Source: an uncultured Christensenella sp. (GTDB lineage Bacteria; Bacillota; Clostridia; Christensenellales; CAG-917). Taken from it: a DNA stretch of 64,000 nt. Of the stretch, positions 56,782-64,000 are shown piece after piece. The notes beneath the pieces are model-generated. The model was given only the letters and a program-made list of their open reading frames with translations, was not told the origin of the DNA and did not search any database. Made by a program: the position numbers and the translations under genes. The DNA is taken from positions 20,023 through 84,022 of the forward strand of contig CAJTYG010000001.1 in NCBI GenBank assembly GCA_910584155.1, in the 5' to 3' direction. The stretch's first letter is position 1; each line of letters begins with the position of its first letter.

Positions 56782-57948
56782 CTATGCGGTTTCCTTTACT
56801 TTTATAGTGACCTGAGGCGAAAAGGACAGAGTATCGAGGCAGTCCTTTTCAAGCTTTCTTCCTACGGACTGATACGCCTTTGCCTGCAGCCCCAGATAGT
56901 CGATATCATATTGCTTTGACAGCTCAAACAGCTCGGTGAGCAGGTCCTCGATTTCCTTTTCAAGCTCCTTTGCGGCTTTCTGTATCTGCGGGTCTGCGCC
57001 CGTAAGCACCTTGTCGGTAGTGATAAACTGCACGTCTAAAAGCTCTACGGTGAGCTCTATTTCCGCAGTGATATTTCTGCCCTTTGCGGAGGTGTCCACG
57101 TTTTTGTTGAGCAGGCGGAATTCTACGGTTTCGCCGTTTTCGGATTTGCGGTTGAGCGAGCCGAACGAGGAATCCGTCAGATACAGAGCAAGCGTTTCGG
57201 CAAGGTCGTCCGTCAGAATTTCCGACTTGTCGTGATTGAACACCATCACGCTCGACAGGTCGAATTCATAATAATCCTCGCCCTGTCCGTCGTCCGTTAT
57301 GGGCTGATCGGAAAGCTTTTTCAAGGTGATATAAGGGATAGCCACCGCTTCGCTTCTTGACAGCGACCGCACCAAAAGGTCCTTTACGTTTGTGCGTATC
57401 ATTCCGTTTGTGCCTTCCTTGTTGGACAGCGCAAGCTGCAGAAAATACGGGGCGCTCACGGTGGTGCCTATCTGCGTCGCAAGCATTTCACGGGGGCTTT
57501 TTTCGCCCGTTACGATGATGGCGTTTTCGGGCAGAGAGTACATTCCCGTCAGCGGATAAATGAGCTGCATATGATCGAGCTTCAAAACAGATTTTGACAC
57601 AAACAGCACATTACAGTGCGCAAACGATATTGTTAAACCCATTTTACGTGAAATATCGTCCAATGCCTCCGCAATCGTATTTCCCGTAGCACTGTATGTG
57701 TCATATGACGTTTTGCCTGCGCCCTCCGATGACGACGACGCCATCAGCACGGATTGAGTTGTCACGATAAACTGTCTGTCCTGCTCGGAAAAATCTATGC
57801 CTGCGCCAAGCACTATCGCCGTCTTTGTCAGCTCGGGGCTGTGTACGGTGCGACCGAAAACTATCAGCGCAAGTATCGCAAGCGCAATGATAAACCACTT
57901 TGTGCGCATAAGATATGACGGAACGTTGATTTTTTTGCCTTTCATCAT
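56782..57948 (-). CDS. gerC: Spore germination protein, Ger(x)C family
   Basis: 388 residues, third subunit of a germinant receptor at the spore inner membrane. The N terminus has a hydrophobic anchor (WFIIALAILALIVFG) followed by HSPELTKTAIVLGAGIDF, the place of the usual GCWD-type motif. Family members normally carry a lipobox cysteine there; none is present, so it would be anchored by an uncleaved helix. The start overlaps gerB (ATGATGA), which shows translational coupling. GGAGGG precedes it. Confidence 0.9.
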   Translation of the reverse strand: MMKGKKINVPSYLMRTKWFIIALAILALIVFGRTVHSPELTKTAIVLGAGIDFSEQDRQFIVTTQSVLMASSSSEGAGKTSYDTYSATGNTIAEALDDISRKMGLTISFAHCNVLFVSKSVLKLDHMQLIYPLTGMYSLPENAIIVTGEKSPREMLATQIGTTVSAPYFLQLALSNKEGTNGMIRTNVKDLLVRSLSRSEAVAIPYITLKKLSDQPITDDGQGEDYYEFDLSSVMVFNHDKSEILTDDLAETLALYLTDSSFGSLNRKSENGETVEFRLLNKNVDTSAKGRNITAEIELTVELLDVQFITTDKVLTGADPQIQKAAKELEKEIEDLLTELFELSKQYDIDYLGLQAKAYQSVGRKLEKDCLDTLSFSPQVTIKVKETA

Positions 57949-59204
57949 TCGCCCTCCTGACTGTCCGGCTGCAGCGAGCCGTTCTGAAGCACCGTCTGCG
58001 TTTGCTCGGCTTCCTCTTTCATACCCGCAAGCACGTTATCCGCAAGGCTGTCGGGTGCGTCGGGACGTACGGGCGGGTGCGGACAGTATTCGTCGCTTAT
58101 GCACCCGTAGACGCCCGCATATTTTTTGCGTGCGTACAGTCCCACCGCAAAAAACATAAGCGGCAGCACTACAGCGAGCGCACTCAGAACGTAGCCCATC
58201 CACTGCAAAGAGAACTGCGCCACCGCCTGCGTCGATTTTGCAAACAGAGCGCAGCAGGCGACCGCTATCGGGAAGATTATCTTTGCGGGCATGCTGAAGC
58301 GGAACGCACGCTCCGCCGCCGCAGTGCAGCCGTAAAATATAAACGATTGCGAAAGTATCGAGAGCGTGATGACCGCAAACAGATTTGTCCATTCCATTCT
58401 GCCTATATCCAGCGACAGTTGGTTGAAGCCCGCCAAGCGTATAAGAAGATCCGTCACGGTCTTTAAGGCATCGCCGTATATCGCCACGCCGAGAAAGACC
58501 ACAATGTTGATTATGGAAAATTTGAGGACGAGCCCTGTCGTCAGATAGGGCATACGTTTGTTTTTTATGCGCAGAAATGCAAACGGGATAACGTCGCCAA
58601 GCCACAGTCCGTAGCGGGGAAGTCCCGTGAAAAAATCCTTTGGCTTGACGGCGAATACGGGCAGATTGCGTCCTATATCCAACTCCGTTTCCAAAAAGAC
58701 GAGGTTTAAAACTATCAGCACAAAAAACAGAGGCACAAATATTTCGCACGTCCTCGAAATTGAGCGTGCGCCCTTTATGCCCAAATATATGGCGGGGGAA
58801 AGCAGCAGCAGATAAAAGAGCGCAGGCTCCACTCCGCCAAACTGCTCGTGCGCAAGATATGCGGCGCTGTAGCAAAAATAAAATACGCCCTTTAATATGA
58901 GCCACACCGAGCACGCCGCACAGCACAGTCTGTACGCTTTGCTGTTTGTAGCACGCAAAAGCAGGTCGCTTTGCGAGCGCACAAAGGCAAAGATAAATAT
59001 TGTCAGAATTATCTCTATTGCAGTCAGTATCAGATATACCCACAGCGTGGACGAGCCGTAATGCTCGGATATCACGCCCGGCGCTGACGAAAGCTTAAAT
59101 ATCGTGCCCAGAGCAAGGACTATGCAGCCCGCCTGCGAGTTGTAAATGGTGTCGTTTGGCAAATGCTTGTAAATGCCGTGTTGTATCCTGCTTAATTGTT
59201 TCAT
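57945..59204 (-). CDS. gerB: Spore germination permease, GerB family
   Basis: 419 residues with about ten membrane helices of the APC-like endospore germination fold; recognised from the first helix pair (AGCIVLALGTIF) and the GVEPALFYLLLLSPAIYLGIKGARSISR region. Binds small germinants in Bacillus homologues; specificity here is unknown. A cytoplasmic tail of about 50 residues follows the last helix. It begins 3 nt after the gerA stop and overlaps gerC. Confidence 0.92.
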   Translation of the reverse strand: MKQLSRIQHGIYKHLPNDTIYNSQAGCIVLALGTIFKLSSAPGVISEHYGSSTLWVYLILTAIEIILTIFIFAFVRSQSDLLLRATNSKAYRLCCAACSVWLILKGVFYFCYSAAYLAHEQFGGVEPALFYLLLLSPAIYLGIKGARSISRTCEIFVPLFFVLIVLNLVFLETELDIGRNLPVFAVKPKDFFTGLPRYGLWLGDVIPFAFLRIKNKRMPYLTTGLVLKFSIINIVVFLGVAIYGDALKTVTDLLIRLAGFNQLSLDIGRMEWTNLFAVITLSILSQSFIFYGCTAAAERAFRFSMPAKIIFPIAVACCALFAKSTQAVAQFSLQWMGYVLSALAVVLPLMFFAVGLYARKKYAGVYGCISDEYCPHPPVRPDAPDSLADNVLAGMKEEAEQTQTVLQNGSLQPDSQEGE

Positions 59205-59207
59205 AGG

Positions 59208-60674
59208 TCAGTGTTTTGCGTTTTTCCTTATACGGGTGCGGTTTGCGGTGGGGATAGAATACGGCCGCCTTTCAATGGACGAGGTGCCGCTCTTTATCAC
59301 GCCGTCCTGCAAATCGGGGTTGATACGTGGTGCGTAGGGCGCAAGATAGGGTGCGCCGAAGTTTTCAAGTCCCGCAAGATATGCGATGATGATGATTGCA
59401 AGTATGATCATTCCTACAAAGCCTGTCACTGCGCTTATGCACAAAAACAGCAGTCGCAGTATGGACAGCGTGCCTACCTGATCGGGCACGCAGAATATGC
59501 CTATTGCCGACAGCGCTATAACGAGCACTGACGGCGAGGAAATAAGCCCCGATTTCACCGCCGTATCGCCAAGCACTATTGCGCCCACGACCGACAGCGA
59601 TATGCCAAGATATCTCGGCATTCTGAGAGACGCCTGATTTAAAATTTCAAACAGTATGAGCACTATCAGCATTTCTATCGCAGGCGGGAAGGGGATTCCC
59701 GTTGTCGCCGCCATCAGCGTCATCAGAAATTTCAGCGGCAGCAGTTGAAAGTGATAGGTCTGAAGCGCAATGTACGCCCCCGGCAGCAGAACTGTCATAA
59801 GTGCGCCCATTATGCGGAAAATCCTTATCATCGTCGCACGCCAGTCCGCCGAGTAGTAGTCGTAGCCGTCCTGCACGTCCTCGAAAACGAGATAGGGCAG
59901 AGTCACCGCAATGGGCGAGCCGTCCACAAGTATCACTATGCGCCCCTCGAGCAGCTTTGCTTCGGCGACGTCCGGCTTTTCGGTCGTGCCCGTCTGCAGA
60001 AAAAAGGAATTCTTTTTTGTCTGTATAAACGACGTGATGTATGCGCTGTCGATTATGCCGTCAATGTCTATGCGGCTTATCTTGTCGCATATGTTTTCAA
60101 CCAGCTGCGGATCGGCAATGCCTCTCACATACAGCACGGATACGGTCGTTGTGGAATACCGTCCCACCTGAAAAAATTTCACGGTGAAGTCGGGCGTTTT
60201 CAGCCTGCGGCGCATCACGGAAAGGTTTGTTTTCAATTCCTCTATAAAACCCTCTCTCGGACCTTTTAGCACGCTTGAGGTCGGGGGCTCGGTCACGGAG
60301 CGCTTTTCGGGCTTGCGCAGCGAAAACACGTATGCGTTTTCCTCGCCGTCTATCACAAATATGATGTCGCCCTCTGCTACTGCGCCTGCGCTGTTTGAAA
60401 TGGGCAGGCTCGTTATCTCTTCAGAGTAGACGACAGTTTGCGTGATAGTATCGAGATACGGCGGCTCAAACTGCGTCAGATTGCGCAGCGGCAAAATGAT
60501 GTCCTGCTCAAAAAGCTGTTTATCCGAGCCGCCGTCGATATAGCAAAACACGCATTTTTTGCCTGCAACGGTAAGCTCACGGCACTTAAGGTCGTCGCTG
60601 TATGAAAAGGTTTCCTGTATCAAGGGTATAAATTCTTCTATTTTCACATTTGGCAGTATTGACCATAGCGGCAT
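59208..60674 (-). CDS. gerA: Spore germination protein, GerA family
   Basis: 488 residues. The soluble N-terminal half (about 1-265) contains SYSDDLKCRELTV and the GerA-typical EGRIVILVDGSPIAVTLPYLVFED. About five helices follow (AYIALQTYHFQLLPLKFL, GIPFPPAIEMLIVLILFEILNQASLRMP). First gene of gerA-gerB-gerC. No clear Shine-Dalgarno or sigma-G promoter was found before it. Confidence 0.93.
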   Translation of the reverse strand: MPLWSILPNVKIEEFIPLIQETFSYSDDLKCRELTVAGKKCVFCYIDGGSDKQLFEQDIILPLRNLTQFEPPYLDTITQTVVYSEEITSLPISNSAGAVAEGDIIFVIDGEENAYVFSLRKPEKRSVTEPPTSSVLKGPREGFIEELKTNLSVMRRRLKTPDFTVKFFQVGRYSTTTVSVLYVRGIADPQLVENICDKISRIDIDGIIDSAYITSFIQTKKNSFFLQTGTTEKPDVAEAKLLEGRIVILVDGSPIAVTLPYLVFEDVQDGYDYYSADWRATMIRIFRIMGALMTVLLPGAYIALQTYHFQLLPLKFLMTLMAATTGIPFPPAIEMLIVLILFEILNQASLRMPRYLGISLSVVGAIVLGDTAVKSGLISSPSVLVIALSAIGIFCVPDQVGTLSILRLLFLCISAVTGFVGMIILAIIIIAYLAGLENFGAPYLAPYAPRINPDLQDGVIKSGTSSIERRPYSIPTANRTRIRKNAKH

Positions 60675-60983
60675 TTTATAAGCTCAAATCAAACAATAAA
60701 GTGCATTTTCGTGCAATTTATGCAAAAATTTACAAAAATCGGCAGGTTTTATCAAAATTCGTTTTTGCGGTTTCAGGCGGCGGTAAAGCCGATATTTACG
60801 GCGTTACCGTCAACGTCTGACGGGCGTAAATAGGTGTTTTCGGGTTGAACGATATCGCTTGACAAGGCGGCGGGTTGTTTATTATAATAGACAAGCATTT
60901 TATTTATATATAAAACAAAATAACTTGCGCTTAAAACAAATACAAGCACTCGGCACATTGCCGAGCTACGGAGGAACAAGGAT
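60675..60983. other. Intergenic region with rpmH promoter
   Basis: A 309-bp gap between divergent gerA and rpmH. It holds the promoter at 60859-60888 and a GGAGG site for rpmH. No further gene is seen. Confidence 0.6.
60859..60888 (+). promoter_or_regulatory. rpmH operon promoter
   Basis: TTGACA (60859-60864), 18-bp spacer, TATAAT (60883-60888). Both hexamers are consensus. Confidence 0.85.
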
Positions 60984-61118
60984 ATGAAACAAACCTACCA
61001 ACCCAAAAAGAGACAGAGAAACAAAGTGCACGGCTTCCGCAAGAGAATGAGCAGCAAGTCCGGAAGAAACGTTTTGCAGCGCCGCCGCAACAGGGGCAGA
61101 AAGAAGCTGTCCGCATAA
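60984..61118 (+). CDS. rpmH: 50S ribosomal protein L34
   Basis: 44 residues: [18 protein letters not shown] start and the conserved [19 protein letters not shown], ending GRKKLSA. GGAGGAAC precedes the ATG. First gene of the rpmH-rnpA-yidD-yidC-jag-mnmE run; rnpA begins 4 nt after its stop. Confidence 0.98.
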   Translation: MKQTYQPKKRQRNKVHGFRKRMSSKSGRNVLQRRRNRGRKKLSA

Positions 61119-61122
61119 TGCG

Positions 61123-61458
61123 ATGCAAAGGCAGTATCGGCTTAAAAGACGGGCGTCCTTCGCATATGTATATCGCAAGGGCGAAAGGTCGTTCGCAAAG
61201 GACCTGCTACTGCTTAGCGCACGCTCGAGAGAGGGCTTGAAGATAGGGCTTTCCGTATCCAAAAAGGTGGGCAATGCCGTCACCCGCAACAGGGTGAAGC
61301 GCCTGCTGAGGGAAGCGGTCAAGCTCATCGAGGGCAGCATAGACAGCGGTCGTATGTACGTTATCGTTGCCTATCCGTCAATAGTGGGGCTGCCCTTCAG
61401 GCAGGTTTGCGACGAGGTCGCAGCCGTATTTTCAAAGGCAGGCAAACTAAAATGTTAA
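61123..61458 (+). CDS. rnpA: Ribonuclease P protein component
   Basis: 111 residues; protein cofactor of the RNA enzyme that matures tRNA 5' ends. The RNR motif reads TRNRVKRLLREA and the N terminus RLKRRASFAYVYRKG. No strong Shine-Dalgarno of its own; it follows rpmH by 4 nt, so coupling is likely. Its last codons overlap the yidD start. Confidence 0.97.
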   Translation: MQRQYRLKRRASFAYVYRKGERSFAKDLLLLSARSREGLKIGLSVSKKVGNAVTRNRVKRLLREAVKLIEGSIDSGRMYVIVAYPSIVGLPFRQVCDEVAAVFSKAGKLKC

Positions 61459-61697
61459 AACGGCTTTGTCAGGCAATGCTGCTTGCGTACAAGCGCACGC
61501 TTTCGCCGCTTACGGGCAGGCACTGTGCGTATACGCCGACGTGCTCTATGTATTCCTACGACGCTATCGAAAAATACGGTGCGATCGTCGGCATAGCGCT
61601 CACGGCAGGCAGGCTGCTTAGGTGCACGCCGTTTTCAAAGGGCGGCTTCAACCCCGTCAAAGAAAATTATCGAGGAAGGATCAAATGGCTTATATAG
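61452..61697 (+). CDS. yidD: Membrane protein insertion efficiency factor YidD
   Basis: 81 residues from the ATG at 61452 (MLKRLCQAML), overlapping rnpA by 7 nt. Family motif GRHCAYTPTCSMYSYDAIEKYG (in part) with the three cysteines, and CTPFSKGGFNPV. It assists YidC-dependent insertion. Its 3' end overlaps yidC by 13 nt. Confidence 0.94.
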   Translation: MLKRLCQAMLLAYKRTLSPLTGRHCAYTPTCSMYSYDAIEKYGAIVGIALTAGRLLRCTPFSKGGFNPVKENYRGRIKWLI

Positions 61698-62902
61698 GCT
61701 ATGAACGCAAGCGCAAGCTGCAGATATATCTGCTTACGGCACTCATTTTGCTGTGCTGTCTTATGCTGGTTGCGTGCAACAGCGACAACTCATACAGTGT
61801 GGAGGGCGACGTTGTGCAGGCGCCCACTCACTTTATGGCAAAGTTTATGCTTGTCATAAACAACAGTATGGGCGGAGGCACCGTCAGCTTTGGCTGGACA
61901 GTGGTCGTGTTTACGATAGTTTTGCGTTTGATACTTTCTCCGCTCGACATATGGCAAAAGGTCATCGCCCGCAAAAATGCAAAGGCGATGGAGCGTATGA
62001 AGCCTCAGCTTGAGGCTTTGCAGGCAAAATACGGCGAGGACAAGGTACGTCTTCAGCAGGAGCAGAAAAACCTTTATAAAAAGGAAAAATATTCCATGAT
62101 GGGCATGTGCCTGCCCACGATAATCACATTCGTGGTGTTTTTCGTCGTGTTTGCGGGCTTCCGTCAGATGGTGGGCTTCCAGTTTGCGCAGGACTACAAG
62201 ACAAGCCAGCAGGTCTATCAGCAGGCGATAAGTGCCGAGATAGACGCTGCCTACGGCGACTTAAACGCCGACGGCAAGTTTGACAGAGACGACGTGCCGA
62301 ATACAGAGGAAGGCGCAGCGTTCTATGCGGGCGCAAAGGATAAGGCTCAGCAGGCGGTCTATGATGCGTACTACTCGGACGAGCACAAAAACGTGCGTAG
62401 CTGGCTTTGGATAAAAAATATTTTCGTAGGCGACAACTGGTCCGCCGCAGTGCCCGATTTCACTACGGTCACGGGGCAGTCGGGCTTTGCCAACTCAAGG
62501 CTTGCGGGCATAACGATAGACGAGTACAACGACGTTATGGGCAAGGTCATAGGCACGGGCGGCTACGGCAAAAACGGCAAGTGGAACGGCTTGCTCATTC
62601 TGCCCGTCCTGTCAATAGTGTTAAGCTTCGTGTCGCAAAAGCTTATGTCAAAGGCGCAGGGTCAGCCTCCCGTCGCATCGGGTGACGCCGCAGGCGCAAA
62701 TCAGCAGTCAATGAAGATGATGCAGTGGATGATGCCCATTATGATGGGCGTGTTCGGCTTGCTGTATTCGGGCGCATTTGCGCTTTATATGTTTACGTCC
62801 TCGCTTACGGCTATACTTTTCCAACTCGTGTTTACGCTGATAGGAAATATCGTAGACCGTACTCGTGGCGACAAGCCAAATCCCAACATTGCAAAGAGAT
62901 AG
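61685..62902 (+). CDS. yidC: Membrane protein insertase YidC/OxaA
   Basis: 405 residues from the ATG at 61685, with AGGAAGG upstream. A signal peptide with lipobox LMLVAC makes it a lipoprotein, as in Firmicutes. The insertase core has a first helix (GWTVVVFTIVLRLILSPL), a coiled cytoplasmic hairpin (KPQLEALQAKYGEDKVRLQQEQKN in part), and later helices ending QSMKMMQWMMPIMMGVFGLLYSGAFALYMFTSS in part. The extracellular loop of about 150 residues is longer than usual and contains DLNADGKFDRDD, which looks like a dockerin/EF-hand calcium loop. Confidence 0.96.
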   Translation: MAYIGYERKRKLQIYLLTALILLCCLMLVACNSDNSYSVEGDVVQAPTHFMAKFMLVINNSMGGGTVSFGWTVVVFTIVLRLILSPLDIWQKVIARKNAKAMERMKPQLEALQAKYGEDKVRLQQEQKNLYKKEKYSMMGMCLPTIITFVVFFVVFAGFRQMVGFQFAQDYKTSQQVYQQAISAEIDAAYGDLNADGKFDRDDVPNTEEGAAFYAGAKDKAQQAVYDAYYSDEHKNVRSWLWIKNIFVGDNWSAAVPDFTTVTGQSGFANSRLAGITIDEYNDVMGKVIGTGGYGKNGKWNGLLILPVLSIVLSFVSQKLMSKAQGQPPVASGDAAGANQQSMKMMQWMMPIMMGVFGLLYSGAFALYMFTSSLTAILFQLVFTLIGNIVDRTRGDKPNPNIAKR

Positions 62903-62909
62903 GAGAAAT

Positions 62910-63791
62910 ATGGACAAATTTGCAGAAACGCAAGCGAGCAGCGTAGAGCTCGCCGTAGAAAAAGCGCTTGAGCAGCTCAATGTGTCGAGAGAAGACGTCG
63001 ACGTCGAGATACTCTCAAAGGGCGGGCTTTTCTCAAAGGCAAAGGTGCGTGTTACGGTAAAGGAAAGCATTTCGGAAAAAATGGCGAAATTTATCAACGG
63101 CACGCTCGAGCATATGGGGCTTAAATCCCGTGCGACCGTCACCGACGAAAACAATACCTTATTTGTAAAGATAGAGGGCGAGGACAGCGGCACGGTCATA
63201 GGCTACAGAGGCGAGGTGCTGGACGCATTCCAATATCTTGCGCTCACATTCCTCAACGAAAACAAGGCGGAATTCAAAAAGGTCGTCGTAGATTGCGAAA
63301 ACTACCGTGATAAGCGCAGAGAAACCCTCACAGCGCTTGCGCTGAGACTTGCCGAAAAATCGGTCAGACTTTGCCGCAAGATACAGCTTGAGCCTATGAA
63401 TCCGTTTGAGCGCCGCATAATTCACAGCGCACTTGCCGACAGCAAGATCGCAAGGACGGAAAGCGAGGGCGAGGATCAAAACCGTCACATCGTCATCATT
63501 CCGATAGGCGTAGAGCTCAAGGACGAGCGTCCTTTGAAAAACGGCGAGCGTGAGAGCAGTCGCAGCGGAAAGGACGGCAATCGCAGAGGCGGCAAGCGTG
63601 ACGACAGACACGGACGTGGCGATAAGCGCAGCCGTAACGGCAGAGAGCGCAAGCCCCGTGAGGACGAGCCCGAGGTCGAGGACGGCAACGTATATCTCGG
63701 ATATATCACAGGTCAGGACGATTTTGTAAAGCCGACTCCGCAGGGAGGCTTCCCAAAGTATAAGAGCTTTGGCGGCAAAAAGAGATTTTGA
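62910..63791 (+). CDS. jag: Jag/KhpB RNA-binding protein
   Basis: 293 residues from the ATG at 62910 ([10 protein letters not shown]), with AGGAG upstream. The Jag_N domain is at residues about 5-55. The KH domain includes the [15 protein letters not shown] loop, and the R3H domain includes [14 protein letters not shown]. An Arg/Gly/Asp-rich disordered stretch of about 60 residues comes before the end. The stop overlaps the mnmE start (TGATG). Confidence 0.95.
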   Translation: MDKFAETQASSVELAVEKALEQLNVSREDVDVEILSKGGLFSKAKVRVTVKESISEKMAKFINGTLEHMGLKSRATVTDENNTLFVKIEGEDSGTVIGYRGEVLDAFQYLALTFLNENKAEFKKVVVDCENYRDKRRETLTALALRLAEKSVRLCRKIQLEPMNPFERRIIHSALADSKIARTESEGEDQNRHIVIIPIGVELKDERPLKNGERESSRSGKDGNRRGGKRDDRHGRGDKRSRNGRERKPREDEPEVEDGNVYLGYITGQDDFVKPTPQGGFPKYKSFGGKKRF

Positions 63792-64000
63792 TGAAAACAA
63801 TAGCGGCAATTTCGACACCGATAGGTGCGGGTGGTATCGGCATAGTGCGTGTATCGGGCAACGATGCGCTTGGCATAGCCGATGCCATTTTCAATTTTGG
63901 CAAACAAACCTCACGTGTGCGTATGGGCGGAAAGCCTGTGCTGCAAAAGTGGGAGCCTCTCAAAATGCACTTCGGCACCTTTGTTGCAAAGGATTTTTGC
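63791..64000 (+). CDS. mnmE: tRNA modification GTPase MnmE, 5' part only
   Basis: 70 codons before the right edge, starting [20 protein letters not shown], the conserved N terminus of MnmE, which with MnmG modifies U34 in tRNAs. It overlaps the jag stop by 1 nt. The GTPase domain lies outside the window. Confidence 0.95.
   Translation, partial: MKTIAAISTPIGAGGIGIVRVSGNDALGIADAIFNFGKQTSRVRMGGKPVLQKWEPLKMHFGTFVAKDFC

Noticed and set aside
58036..59043. 335-aa minus-strand frame inside gerB
   Set aside because: Alternative frame of gerB; gerB has clear membrane helices and family motifs.

Overview
The window looks like a chromosomal replication-origin neighbourhood of an uncultured, anaerobic, spore-forming Clostridia-type Firmicute, probably a gut lineage. 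The evidence is gyrB-gyrA, rsmG-parA-parB, recF, dnaA, dnaN and the rpmH-rnpA-yidD-yidC-jag-mnmE run in one 64 kb stretch. A gerA-gerB-gerC germination operon and a YyaC-like spore protease point to endospores. A flavodiiron protein and two rubredoxin modules point to an anaerobe. I cannot name a species.

Layout. 0-5.4 kb: two large minus-strand membrane proteins that share acidic/basic repeat tails; the first runs off the left edge. 5.7-18.5 kb: housekeeping and metabolic genes (gdhA, argS, ychF, uppP, flavodiiron protein, an acyltransferase-like gene with a zinc-ribbon membrane partner, GH13 glucosidase with rubredoxin), interrupted at 10.9-11.9 kb by 110-bp repeats around an XRE/membrane-protein module. 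18.5-20.7 kb: a 2.2-kb AT-rich gap at a change of gene orientation. It carries four parS sites and a small structured RNA gene with a consensus promoter and its own terminator. This is the best origin candidate in the window. 20.7-30.3 kb: gyrB, gyrA, mtnN, rsmG, a membrane-anchored XRE regulator, parA and parB. 30.3-32.2 kb and 37.4-38.7 kb: AT-rich accessory genes, namely a zinc-ribbon double-TIR protein, a TIR-helical protein, small Cys-rich proteins and an XRE repressor with three evenly spaced operators. 32.2-37.3 kb: recF and dnaA divergent, dnaN convergent with dnaA, and a metal-permease-like gene. 38.9-50.6 kb: very large surface lipoproteins, a tRNA-Asn, a 1088-aa anchored exoprotein and CvpA. 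50.7-60.7 kb: yyaC, an ABC exporter, a MITE-like element, lepB, an alpha/beta-hydrolase-like protein and gerABC. 60.9-64 kb: the rpmH to mnmE operon.

Two cross-cutting observations stand out. First, dnaA, recF, rsmG, parA and several other genes have sigma-A-like promoters whose -10 element lies only 6-9 nt before the ATG and lack a Shine-Dalgarno sequence, so their mRNAs are predicted to be leaderless or nearly so. Neighbours such as gyrB, gyrA, gdhA and parB have ordinary ribosome binding sites. Second, the structured RNA at 19.4-19.6 kb matches no class I can recognise.

All calls come from reading the sequence and the translated frames; no database search was run.
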